From Bathelium albidoporum (taxonomy: Eukaryota; Ascomycota; Dothideomycetes; Trypetheliales; Trypetheliaceae), in NCBI GenBank assembly GCA_021031095.1, contig JAGFVP010000017.1, positions 1-64,000 on the forward strand: DNA of 64,000 nucleotides, in the 5' to 3' direction. Positions 1-9,538 of the stretch are shown here, in pieces. The notes beneath the pieces are model-generated. The model did no database searches, had not been told where the DNA came from, and worked only from the letters and a program-made list of their open reading frames with translations. The position numbers were made by a program, and so were the translations under genes. The first letter of the stretch is position 1. Every line of letters begins with the position of its first letter.

Positions 1-1017
1 GGAGAAGAGGGTGTGGTGGGTGTGGAGGAAGAGGGTGGCGAGGTGGGGGTAGCGATCGAGGGAGTACATTTCCTGCGGCAGGGATGAGAAGGGGAACGGA
101 GTTTTTGGAGAGGGGGGAGACTTACTTGGTATCGGTCTGTAGCGGTATCGGGCGAGCAGGCGAGAAGGCCGGCGGCTTTGATGGTGAAGGCTGGTTCAGA
201 GTGGGAGGTGAGGTATTTTCGTGCGTAGGCGATGGCTTCGAGCCGTTTCTGTGTGTCGGCAGTGCGGACGAGCTCGATGTACTGCTGGAGTCGCAGTTCA
301 ATCTCAAGGTTGCTCTTTGTTGCTGCATTAGCTTCAGTAGCAGCAGGTGGTCATGCCGGTACAGCATACGTTGATCTTCTTCAGCGACTGCTTGTTATCC
401 GCACACCAGTTCAAGCAAGGCGTCAAATCGCCCTGCCGCAATCTTCCCTCAATCTTGCGGCATTGCACAAATGCGTCGATGTCCACCAACTCTTCCATGT
501 CTTTTTCCTTTGCCAGCTGCCGTGCACTTTCGAAGAAGCCCTTCCTAAGCAGATAATCCACCAACAGCCGGTTTAACCGTATCCGACTCCACTCGTCATA
601 CTTGACGTCCGCCAGACTTGGAATCTCATACAAATCCTGCAGATGCCTCATCCGCTTCCGCGAGTGGGCGTTGATCGTCTTCTCCTCCTCCTGCAGAGCT
701 TCCAGCCTTCGCTTCAACGTGTTCATGCGGTCGATCATGCTACCGAGGTTTTCCAGCGGGCTGGTCCCCGCCAACGAGGCATCGGTAGTGGTTTTGAGAA
801 TGCTGAGGATATTTTCCCGTTCGCGCTCGACGAGCCGCTGCGTGGTTTTGAAGTTCTTACGACCGAGCTCGTTAGGAACTTTGAGAAGAGGTTGATCCTA
901 TTAGTATTAGCATATGCTTTTAGTGTTCAGTCAAGAAATGCAGAGCATTCCACAATCACAGCTTACCAACAGTAGGTGGCTATCGGCGTTAAGCTTGGTG
1001 GTAACGAGCTCGTTCAT
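1..1017 (-). CDS. FYV10: GID/CTLH E3 ubiquitin ligase subunit Fyv10/Gid9 (MAEA homologue), 3' end cut by window
   Basis: Homologue of Fyv10/Gid9 (human MAEA), a RING-like subunit of the GID/CTLH E3 ligase that degrades gluconeogenic enzymes. Four exons are visible: 1017-967, 897-370, 314-126 and 72-1. Introns are 55, 53 and 69 bp, all GT-AG, and the frame is kept throughout. The protein starts MNELVTTKLNADSHLLL and continues with DQPLLKVPNELGRKNFK, a Fyv10 N-terminal signature. A LisH-like segment follows (RIRLNRLLVDYLLRKGFFESA), then a CTLH region (KIEGRLRQGDLTPCLNWC) and the start of the CRA domain. The C-terminal RING-like part lies outside the window. The ATG at 1017 begins the conserved N-terminus. 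The family is clear, and the splice joins are my own reading. Confidence 0.9.
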
Positions 1018-1558
1018 GGTGAAAGATCGATTTGTCAGTCCAGAATTTCCAGTTTCTGCATGAATTATTCATTTACAGGACAATGAGATTTGTTGTAGCA
1101 ACTTCAAGGTGGTGGTAGACACGAGAGCAAGCTCACACATGGTGGGGCCCTTTTCCCGCCATGTTTGACATCACCTCGGTTTGGGAGCTACCAGATTCCA
1201 ATACTGAAAATGCCACCACCAAGGCTCTGAAGACTGCTCAAAAACAGCTCCACACAGCTGAGCCGTTTGCCAGCCATTTTGGCCCATGTTGAGGTCGATC
1301 TACTTGGTCTTGCCGGGGGCGTCTAGCCTGCGTGCTGATACTTTACAATGCAGAGACTTGGGAAGAGCTACAACTGTGAACTGGATAGAAGTGCAGTTTG
1401 GAGTGCCTTTCGCTCACTTGAGATGCTTGATTGCCACACGGCTTTAGCTTCAAACTTTGGCCTCGCTTCCTTAAAGCTTCACTGATTTTCACTTCTCCGA
1501 CTCTCGTGGGATGAGACTTTTGCCGGGGATATCAAACCGATCATTAATCCCCATCATT
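1018..1558. other. intergenic, RBG2 3' flank and FYV10 upstream region
   Basis: No convincing coding frame. The stretch lies between two genes transcribed leftwards, so it should hold the RBG2 3' UTR and the FYV10 promoter. I see no repeat or hairpin worth naming. Confidence 0.5.
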
Positions 1559-3144
1559 TCATTTCGTAACAACACTAACTACATCTCCCTCAGCCACCAC
1601 ATGGCTCAAGCCTACTCTTTGCGGAGAATGCTTGGCACTAGCGCCCCAGACCATCGCATACTTGAAGGACTCCTTGATGGTCCGGTGAATGTTATCGCAT
1701 ACGTCTTCGATCGTTGATCCACTCCTTATGATCAGAGCTTCATTAAAGTCGGGCTCGACTCCTTTCCTACGTATCGTCAGCGTTGAACGCTATTTTTGTG
1801 AGCGTAAAGGACGTGCCTCTTGGTATAAAGACGAATGAGGCGCAGCTCTTCCCATGCGCGGTCGACGACATCCTGAATGCCAAGATCAAGTTCGCAGCTC
1901 ATAACCACGGTGTTTGGTTCGCGTGCGAGCTTGTCAAGGAACTCGATACTGACGCTGTCAATCTTGTTGTAGGCGTAAAGACTGGGTGGATATTCAGCAT
2001 TGATTCGTCTCGGAGCAGCATTCGTCTTACCATTTGATGTATGTTCTGTGATCTTTCATGATCACATCAATGAACTCGTCAACCGTTGCTAAGGTGATTA
2101 TGTCAGTGGTCTGAAACCAAAATGAAGTGACAACAAATAACAACAGACCATTCTCATCTCTTACTAGAACTTCGCAATTCAGCATTTTGTAATCTCGAAG
2201 GATATTGTAGAGCATCTTTTCGTCCAGGTTCTTTGGCGGGCTTTGAAACGTAATCTTCATCCCTCCGGCCTTTTTCTGCTTCAAGTAGATGTTTCTGTGG
2301 CCTGTCAGACTGGATGTTGAACGATCAGGGAATACTGACGGTGGACTCTTGTTCAGTCTGATGCCCACTGCTTCTAATTCAGCTTCCAGAAGAGCGCGTT
2401 GCTCTGCTCGCTTGGTAGCATCGAGGACCATGAGAATCAAGTCACTGGTCTGGCAAAGAGTCAGATCAAGATCCTGATCGAATGGAAGAAAACATAGACC
2501 TTTGCTGCGGAAATCACTTGGCGACCTCTTCCTTTGCCCTCTGCCGCACCCTCAATGATACCAGGCAAATCCAGAACTTGGATCTCCGCACCTTCATACT
2601 CAAGCACGCCCGGGATAGCCGTCAGAGTCGTAAACGAGTATGCCGCAACTTCGCTTTTGGTCTTGGTGATTTTGGATAGAAATGTAGATTTGCCCACCGA
2701 TGGAAATCCGACCAATGCGATCCGAGCATCACCGCTCTTACTGACATCAAAGCCAGCACCGCCGCCTGATCCAGCTCCTGGACCGGGCTCTAGTAGCTGC
2801 GCACGTAGTCTTGCAAGCTTTCTGGCCAAAGGTGAGTAATGGGACTCGATAATAGGAATGAAATCATGTTACCCCTTTAACAAGCCCAAGTGATACTCTG
2901 CAGATTGGTCAATCGACGTGCACTTGCAATTGATGGAGAATATTAACAAGCGCACCTGTTGCCTTGTTTTCTGTCAGGTGTTAGTATATTTCGAGGTCGA
3001 TGTACGGTCATAGATAATGCCAGCACGTACTCTGGGTCCGTTTCATCTCATCCTCGATCCTGTGAAGACATCGGTATCAATCTCACTGCAATAATCTAAA
3101 GGGACAAAAACGGACTCCTTGATCTTATCGGTAATGTTCACCAT
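1559..3144 (-). CDS. RBG2: DRG-family GTPase Rbg2 (DRG2 orthologue), nine exons
   Basis: Translation-associated TRAFAC GTPase of the Obg/DRG family. Rbg2 pairs with Gir2 in yeast, and the family acts on stalled ribosomes. Inferred exons are 3144-3116, 3059-3031, 2970-2956, 2897-2873, 2821-2500, 2449-2149, 2088-2031, 1981-1817 and 1766-1559, giving 383 aa. The N-terminus has TQKNKATEYHLGLLKGKLAR. It is followed by G1 GFPSVGKST, G3 DLPGIIEGA, G4 NKID and a C-terminal TGS domain. DRG2-type signatures (ELEAVGIRLNK, KHSPQRVGLSH) separate it from Rbg1/DRG1. Four of the first exons are only 15-29 nt. The intron at 1767-1816 only restores the conserved reading (YTKRKGVEPDF) if it starts with GC. Several donors are weak (GTCCGT, GTCTAT, GTCTGT). 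Confidence 0.92.
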
Positions 3145-3901
3145 TTTGGCAACCTATCGCGACGACCAATGCAATCCCGATGACGGTCTATCGAGTCTCT
3201 TTTCAATGTCCAATTGATCTTGTGCGGCTTGTCAATATACAATGCCGTAACCGCGATCGAGCTTCCCATAGAAATTTAAGTAAAATGGTCTGCTTGCCGA
3301 AGTCGACGTCGGTGTTGGGTAGAAAAGTAGGCCGTGATCAGAGTTTAGATTATTGCAAGAAATGAAGGCAATAAAAGAAGCTTGTCTAGGATTACCAAAT
3401 CATCAATTCATCTAGTCAATACTAGTAGGTCTATAGCTTCTTCCTCTTAATAGACCTCCCATTTTCTTCTGCTAGGGCAGATAGTATGCTGTCTATTTAC
3501 CTAAGGTACCTACTCAGACTGCAAGTTTGCACCGCCACAAGCATGTGGCTCATGTTTCGGAGACACCGCACAGAACAGACCAAGGGACCCTTCAGCTAAT
3601 AGACTTTGTGAAGGCGTATGAATATCAAGACCTGTTAATTTGGCGGTTGATTTCCCTCGTATATAGCGATACAAAGATATTTCTACCTTGGTCCCAAAAA
3701 TATGTGATTTAAATTGACCAGCAGAATTTCGAAGTTGTAAGAACCTAAGATCTGCGTGAGCCCACGAAATTCGACCATACACCCACTTGCTACCCCTCCA
3801 TACGAATAGATTGCTTCTCATACACGGTCCTTTCCTTCCTCAACTCCTTCACTTGTCTCTCTTGACCTTAGCCTCCTGATCTGGGCTCCCCCGAGCCTAT
3901 C
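3145..3901. promoter_or_regulatory. divergent intergenic region between RBG2 and prolyl-tRNA synthetase
   Basis: About 757 bp separates two divergently transcribed translation genes, so it should contain both promoters. The small open frames here show no recognisable protein signature. I cannot place a TATA box or an initiator with confidence. Confidence 0.5.
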
Positions 3902-5834
3902 ATGGACAATGCGTCCAATGACCTGCCTGACCGTGGCAAAGCCGCAAAGAAAGGAAAGAAGGACAAATCAGAGAAAGCAAATAAACAACAGGAGAAGAAG
4001 ACAGAAAAGCAGGCGGGCAATCTCGACACAAAGGGTTTGACCGTCACCCGCGCAGAGGACCTCGGCGCATGGTATTCTGAAGTACTAACCAAGGCCGGGA
4101 TCGTGTCTTACTACGATGTTCAAGATATGTGCCCACTCTACAGCTTAGATCTACGGCTCAACTAACCTTCCTGCAAGATGCTATATCCTTGACCCGCCAC
4201 TCATCTTCGCCTGGGACGAGATCCGCAAATACTTTGACACCAAAATCAAAACGATCGGTGTGCGGAATTGCTACTATCCCCTCTTCATCACCCGTGACAA
4301 TCTCGAGAAAGAGCAGGATCATGTGGAAGGCTTTTCAGCTGAGGTTGCATGGGTGGAGAGAGGGGGGAAGAACAAGCTGGAAAAACCGCTAGCTGTGCGC
4401 CCGACGAGTGAAACTGCAATGTACAAAGATTTTGCCGATAAGATCCACAGTCATCGGGACCTACCGTTTAAGCGAAATCAGTGGAATAACGTCGTGCGCT
4501 GGGAGTTTTCACACTGTACTCCGCTCTTGCGTTCTCGCGAGTTCTTGTGGCAAGAAGGTGAGATTTTGTGGATGTTTTGTTTCTGGGTTTTATAGTTTGC
4601 AGCTTAGCTAACACACTAGAATATAGGACACACTGCGCATTTGACGAAAGAATCCGCTGATGAAGAGGTTCTGCAAATCCTCGACTGGTATGCCGATGTG
4701 TACGAGGAGCTCCTGGCCGTTCCCGTAGTTAAGGGCCGCAAGACAGAGAATGAGAAATTTCCTGGCGCCCTGTACACCACTACTATAGAAAGCTATATCG
4801 AGGCTAATGGTCGAGCGATTCAAGCCGGTATGCTTCACTCTTTAGTAGCTTCACACACTACTGACCGAGACCAGGAACTTCCCACGCTCTTGGCCAAGGG
4901 TTCGCGAAAATGTACAACATCACGGTTGAGGACCCTGCCTCAAAGTCGGCGGATGGAGAGAGCAATAAACTGTTCGTGTAAGTGAACCGAACTTGAGCCC
5001 AATGTGTGAAACTGCACTAATACTTCTCTTTCAGCTGGCAAAATAGCTGGGGTTTGTCGACGCGATCACTTGGGACGATGCTTATGATCCATTCTGACGA
5101 CAAAGGCGCTGTCTTCCCACCACGAGTGGCTGAGTTCCAGGTCGCCTTCATTCCCGTCGGCATCACAGCAAAGCTAAGCGATGCCGACAAGGAGAAGCTT
5201 CTAGACGCAATTGAAGACATCTCGAAGACGCTTATCAACTCTGGCATCCGTGTCCAATGCGACACTCGTTCGCACTACTCCCCTGGATGGAAGTTTGCGG
5301 AGTATGAGCTCCGAGGATTCCCGCTTCGGATCGAGTATGGACCCAAAGATGCGGAGAAAGGAACCGTCGTCACGGTCCGCCGCGATACTGGTGAGAAGGG
5401 CACCCTTCCCGTCGAGGGACTCGCAAAGAGTGTTCAGGAGCTGCTTGACCGTATTCAGCAGGAGATGCTCGACCGCGTGCGGAGTATATATCATGACCAC
5501 ATCAAATACACTAGCAAGTGGGATGAAGTGGTGCCTTTACTGAACGCGAAGAATGTTATTCGCATGCCGCACTGTGGTGATGGGGATTGCGCCGAAGCAG
5601 TGAAGAAGGAGACAGCCGAGATTTCCAAGACAGAGATTATTGATCCCCGCGCCCCGTCAATGGGTGCTAAAGGTAAGCAACCCATTAAGTTCTCACCTAA
5701 CTACTCTTTCTGATCCTTCTACAGCTCTTTGTATTCCTTATGAGCAGCTGGATTTGCCGGAGAATGCAAACTGTACCCGGCCAGGGTGTGGGAAAGCGGC
5801 AATGAATTACACTCAGTTTGGAAGGTCTTACTAG
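3902..5834 (+). CDS. cytosolic prolyl-tRNA synthetase (eukaryotic/archaeal type)
   Basis: Class II aminoacyl-tRNA synthetase charging tRNA-Pro in the cytosol. Inferred exons are 3902-4128, 4178-4557, 4627-4827, 4875-4977, 5035-5672 and 5725-5834, giving 552 aa. A Lys-rich N-terminal tail precedes GLTVTRAEDLGAWYSEV. The catalytic core shows CYILDPPLIFAWDEIRKYF, RPTSETAMY, RWEFSH, the loop around FLWQEGHTAH, and GTSHALGQGFAKMYNI. The anticodon-binding domain has PGWKFAEYELRGFPLRIEYG. The protein ends in a Cys-containing zinc-binding-type tail (MPHCGDGDCAEAV and CTRPGCGK) and a terminal Tyr, as in eukaryotic ProRS. The first intron has donor GTGCCC with a good CTAAC branch site. Its exact 5' edge is the least certain join. 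Confidence 0.93.
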
Positions 5835-6648
5835 CTGCAGCGCTCTGAGGCGGGAGAGGGTCGTGTTTATGAGAGACGACGACTGTACGAACAAGACAAA
5901 CATGCCACTGCAATGGTGCCCGTGGAACGCGATTACCAAGATCAGACGTTGAAGCACTCGGGATAGCGAGCTATCAGGTCCAGAGCGGACAGAATCACAC
6001 TTTTCTCCACCACATCTAATGAAATCTCGGTAGGTTGATGACTGTTCACTTGTGTGCGGTCATCTATGGAGTATCATGAGGTTTGGGGTCAGCTGAAGTA
6101 CTGAGCATCATTGGACCATGCTGGAAAGCTGTCCTAGTACATAGACTACCCTGGACGATTTGTCCTAAATAGCATGGTCCACTTTGCGGTCTGTTGGATG
6201 AAAGGTCGATGCCTGCGATAGCTCGTTCACTTTAGGTATTTCAGCCTCAGGAAGCATACATCGTAGTCAATATAGCAAATTTAGCACAGCCTTCGAAAGA
6301 AAAAGAGAAAAAAAAAACCCTAAAAAAACTTTGATGCCTCATTTTGTTTGCACATTTCGCGACATTACAATTGAAGCCAGCAGAAATGATACCGAAGTTT
6401 TGAGACCAGACTTGTCTTTTGATAGCCCGATTTTACAGGGGCTATTCTAACCTAAGAGACTTAGGTTAGCTTAGTCAGCTAAATTGTCAAAAACCGGGAC
6501 CTTAATTCCAAGAGCGGAAGTAGATGTTTCATGAGGTCAGTGTTAGGGTAAGAAGATCACGCATATACACTGTCCTTCGTTTCCAACATTCTCAACCCGA
6601 TCGCCCACAGGAGATCCAAACTATCAAGGTCGACCATTTTGAGGTCGA
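5835..6648. other. intergenic, ProRS 3' flank to MBOAT gene promoter
   Basis: No coding signal. It includes an A-rich tract near 6300-6330 and the perfect short hairpin at 6447-6469 that is listed separately. Confidence 0.5.
6447..6469. repeat. perfect 10-bp inverted repeat with 3-nt loop
   Basis: CTAACCTAAG at 6447-6456 and CTTAGGTTAG at 6460-6469 are exact reverse complements separated by AGA. The site lies about 180 bp upstream of the MBOAT start. It could be an operator-like site for a dimeric regulator, an RNA hairpin in the leader, or a chance palindrome. Confidence 0.6.
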
Positions 6649-8277
6649 ATGGCAATCCTCCCAAAGCTAGTGCAGCAGTATCAGTCCCAGTATGACCAGG
6701 ATGTGGCGGCAGGCAACATCAGGCATTTCATTTACCCTTGGGACACAATAGGTGAAGCTATCGTGCTACTATATCTATTGATCCCATTTCGTTCAAGAAG
6801 ATTTGATAGATATGGTGCCGTATTTGCCTGGACCTTCAATTTTACTTCCAGTCTCTACATCATTAGATATTGTCGCTGTCGTGCTATGGCTCCAGCATTC
6901 GGAATTGGCCTGATCAAAGCCTGGTCCATTCTCTGGACTTCGACCATGATAATCGTTCACGATTGCAAGTCAGAATTCCGGAGAATCGAGCGAGTGCATG
7001 TTACCAAAAAAGAAGGATTTCCGAATGGTAGCGCAAATGGCAAATCTATATTTGAAACATCCACGGCCGTGCGAGATGTTCAAGCTAGACAACGACACCA
7101 GACAAGCCTTACGCCAGACGCACATTGTCTGAACAGCCAGTCCGGAAGAGAAGCATCAAACGATGGCTTGCTTATTTGGCAGCCTTACCCAAACTCATCC
7201 CTTTCCCGGCGGGTAGATTGGGTACTGGATCTGTATACCAATTTCAGAGGCATGACTTGGAATTGGCGCATTTTAGGACCGCCGCCAATTCCAAAATGGG
7301 CTCAGGCCCAATTAGCTGGAACTCCTTCTACTGAGTCAGGCCAAAAGCATTTTACAGTTGGGCGCGATGGTACACGCATGTACTCCAATTTACATGATCT
7401 GCTTATTGCTCGAGTCAAGACTTTTGTAATGGGATATCTCACGGTCGATGCACTCAAAACATTCATGATTCACGATGCGTACTTTACGCTTGGTGACAAA
7501 ACCCTACCACCGCCGAGTTTTCTTCCACATCTCATCCAGGGGTCGCCTTTCCTTGTACGGAGCTATCGGTTGCTGGTCACCTTGGCGATGATGTACACAG
7601 CCTTGCATACCATATTCGACTTATCACCACTCCTCTTCGCAGGGCTGCTTGGTCCAAGCCGTATCGGTGTCCGAGGTGAGCCATGGGTCTATCCCGACAC
7701 GTACGGTTCCTTTTCCAACATTCTTAACAACGGGCTTGCGGGCTGGTGGGGTGGTTGGTGGCACCAAACTTTTCGATTCGCCTTCGAATCAACGGCCAAA
7801 CGCATAACCCGTGAATTGGGATTTGGAACATCCTCGCTATCTGCGAGAGCAATGCAGCTGATGATTGCATTTGCTTTGTCAGGCTGCCTGCATGGCTGCG
7901 GCAGTTTCACGCAGCACGGTGGAAGCTCTCCATTTAGTGGTCCTTTTGTATTCTTCATGCTTCAAGCCGTTGGCATCACTGTGCAGATGCTTATCAGGAA
8001 TGAGCTCAAGCGAATTGGTCTGGTGGAAAGGGTACCAAAGGTCCTGCGCCAGGTCGTGAATTTTGTCCTCGTCCACGCATGGCTCTACTTCACAGCGCCG
8101 CTGATCTGCGATGACTTTGCCAGGGGCGGCATCTGGTTATTCGAGCCTGTCCCTTTTAGTCCCCTACGTGGGCTGGGCCTCGGTATCGAAGGGACTGGAT
8201 GGTGGTGCTGGCAAGACTTTCCGTTTTTACGGTGGCATCAGGGACGCCACTGGTGGCAGAGCGGTTTCGTTTTCTAA
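6649..8277 (+). CDS. membrane-bound O-acyltransferase, wax-synthase-like (MBOAT_2 family)
   Basis: A single 542-aa open frame with no intron needed. Several hydrophobic segments (for example around residues 37-50 and 250-350) and the motif FALSGCLHGCGSF, with His415 in the MBOAT_2 His context, place it with fungal wax-synthase/TRI7-like acyltransferases. These move an acyl group from acyl-CoA to a hydroxyl on a lipid or secondary metabolite in the ER membrane. The protein ends in aromatic-rich WCWQDFPFLRWHQGRHWW, as many members do. No PKS, NRPS or terpene synthase lies next to it, so the substrate is unknown. It directly precedes the accessory NLR locus. Confidence 0.75.
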   Translation: MAILPKLVQQYQSQYDQDVAAGNIRHFIYPWDTIGEAIVLLYLLIPFRSRRFDRYGAVFAWTFNFTSSLYIIRYCRCRAMAPAFGIGLIKAWSILWTSTMIIVHDCKSEFRRIERVHVTKKEGFPNGSANGKSIFETSTAVRDVQARQRHQTSLTPDAHCLNSQSGREASNDGLLIWQPYPNSSLSRRVDWVLDLYTNFRGMTWNWRILGPPPIPKWAQAQLAGTPSTESGQKHFTVGRDGTRMYSNLHDLLIARVKTFVMGYLTVDALKTFMIHDAYFTLGDKTLPPPSFLPHLIQGSPFLVRSYRLLVTLAMMYTALHTIFDLSPLLFAGLLGPSRIGVRGEPWVYPDTYGSFSNILNNGLAGWWGGWWHQTFRFAFESTAKRITRELGFGTSSLSARAMQLMIAFALSGCLHGCGSFTQHGGSSPFSGPFVFFMLQAVGITVQMLIRNELKRIGLVERVPKVLRQVVNFVLVHAWLYFTAPLICDDFARGGIWLFEPVPFSPLRGLGLGIEGTGWWCWQDFPFLRWHQGRHWWQSGFVF

Positions 8278-9538
8278 TACTTTGGAGGCTCGTTTGCGAC
8301 CTGACTGGTATAATCCGTCTGCAAAAGCGACCACAATTCTGGTTAATGCAGGGAGCGGCCGTGAGTTCGCTTGCTGTCACCCACCCTCCTAATCCACTTA
8401 AAGCTCTCTAACCCTTTCGTGTCGATTTTTAAAAGATGCTGCGTTCGTTCCGCAATGTTAGATACCTACGCATGAATGATCGATTTCTCTCATCAGTCAC
8501 ATGTTTTACATGTGTTCATAGATATCCTGAGGGCTTGGAAGGTCTTGGCTCATCTTGCTATGGATGTAGACCATTTTCTGGAATGGGCGGAGTGCTACCC
8601 TTGAAATGAGGAAAGATACCAAAGCAGGACGCTATTTGGAGATTGCCCAGGATTGGCAAATAATGGAAAAGAATACCCATCCGACCGTCAAAGTCGATAT
8701 CATAGTCAAGTCAACATCAGTAACTGATATCGACAGGACGAAGATTGGTAGCACAATGAGCGCGTAAAGCCTAACCCGGGCGTCCCCTCAAGTCAAGATT
8801 AAGCACAAGAGTCTGGAGGTCATTGAATGAGCGTTCAGATACAGTGACTATCAGAGATTTGGGCTCAAAATGAGATGTTGGACACATAGATAGCCGGGTC
8901 AATGCCACGCGTAAGTAGCTTGGTTAATTAGCTAAAAAGGCCTGCAGGGTACCTGTGGCGTACGAATATCCATCTATTTATCTCCGCCGGCCATCCACCT
9001 TTTGTGAGCGACATCAACGGGCCATGCCCGAATCTTTCGCTATTCGAACTCAACGTCAAATCTATTGCCTAGCCCTTTCGGACTCTCATTGCGCCAAGAG
9101 CCAAGGCAGATACAGCTGAGTGAAACATTGCAATCTTGGTAGCAGGTTGAAACCCCGAACATGGCGGTGCCATGGCAAGAGGCCGGCTGATTTGATGGCT
9201 TCACACGTACCCTGTTTATCAAAGCCCGGCTCCAGCCCTCGATTCCGTATGAAGTACTCCGTCATTCCGCGATGTAAGAGTCCTAAGATCTCGCTTTCGG
9301 GCCAATACTCCAATCTGCTGCTAGGGCAGCATGCGGACTGTGATGGAGCCTCTGTACATATCGCGCCACGAATGATGGGTAATTTGGACGGTCCATATCT
9401 CTCAGAATGAGGAAACGCACGTTTGCTCAACAATCATTTGTTGAACGCTCGATGGTCTGCAAGATTGCAGTCCCCATCTTGTGATTTTGCGTACCTTGTT
9501 TCCAGATGTCCTGCTGTTTGCTTCTTCATTGAGGAGCG
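8278..9538. other. intergenic between convergent MBOAT and NLR genes
   Basis: About 1.26 kb between the 3' ends of two genes. Open frames on both strands near 9040-9430 overlap each other and match no family I know. I see nothing else here. Confidence 0.45.

Noticed and set aside
1559..3144. Assignment as Rbg1/DRG1
   Set aside because: The segments ELEAVGIRLNK, DEFIDVIM and KHSPQRVGLSH follow the DRG2 pattern, not DRG1.
3510..3821. 103-aa minus-strand frame between RBG2 and ProRS
   Set aside because: No signature, and it occupies the expected divergent promoter region.
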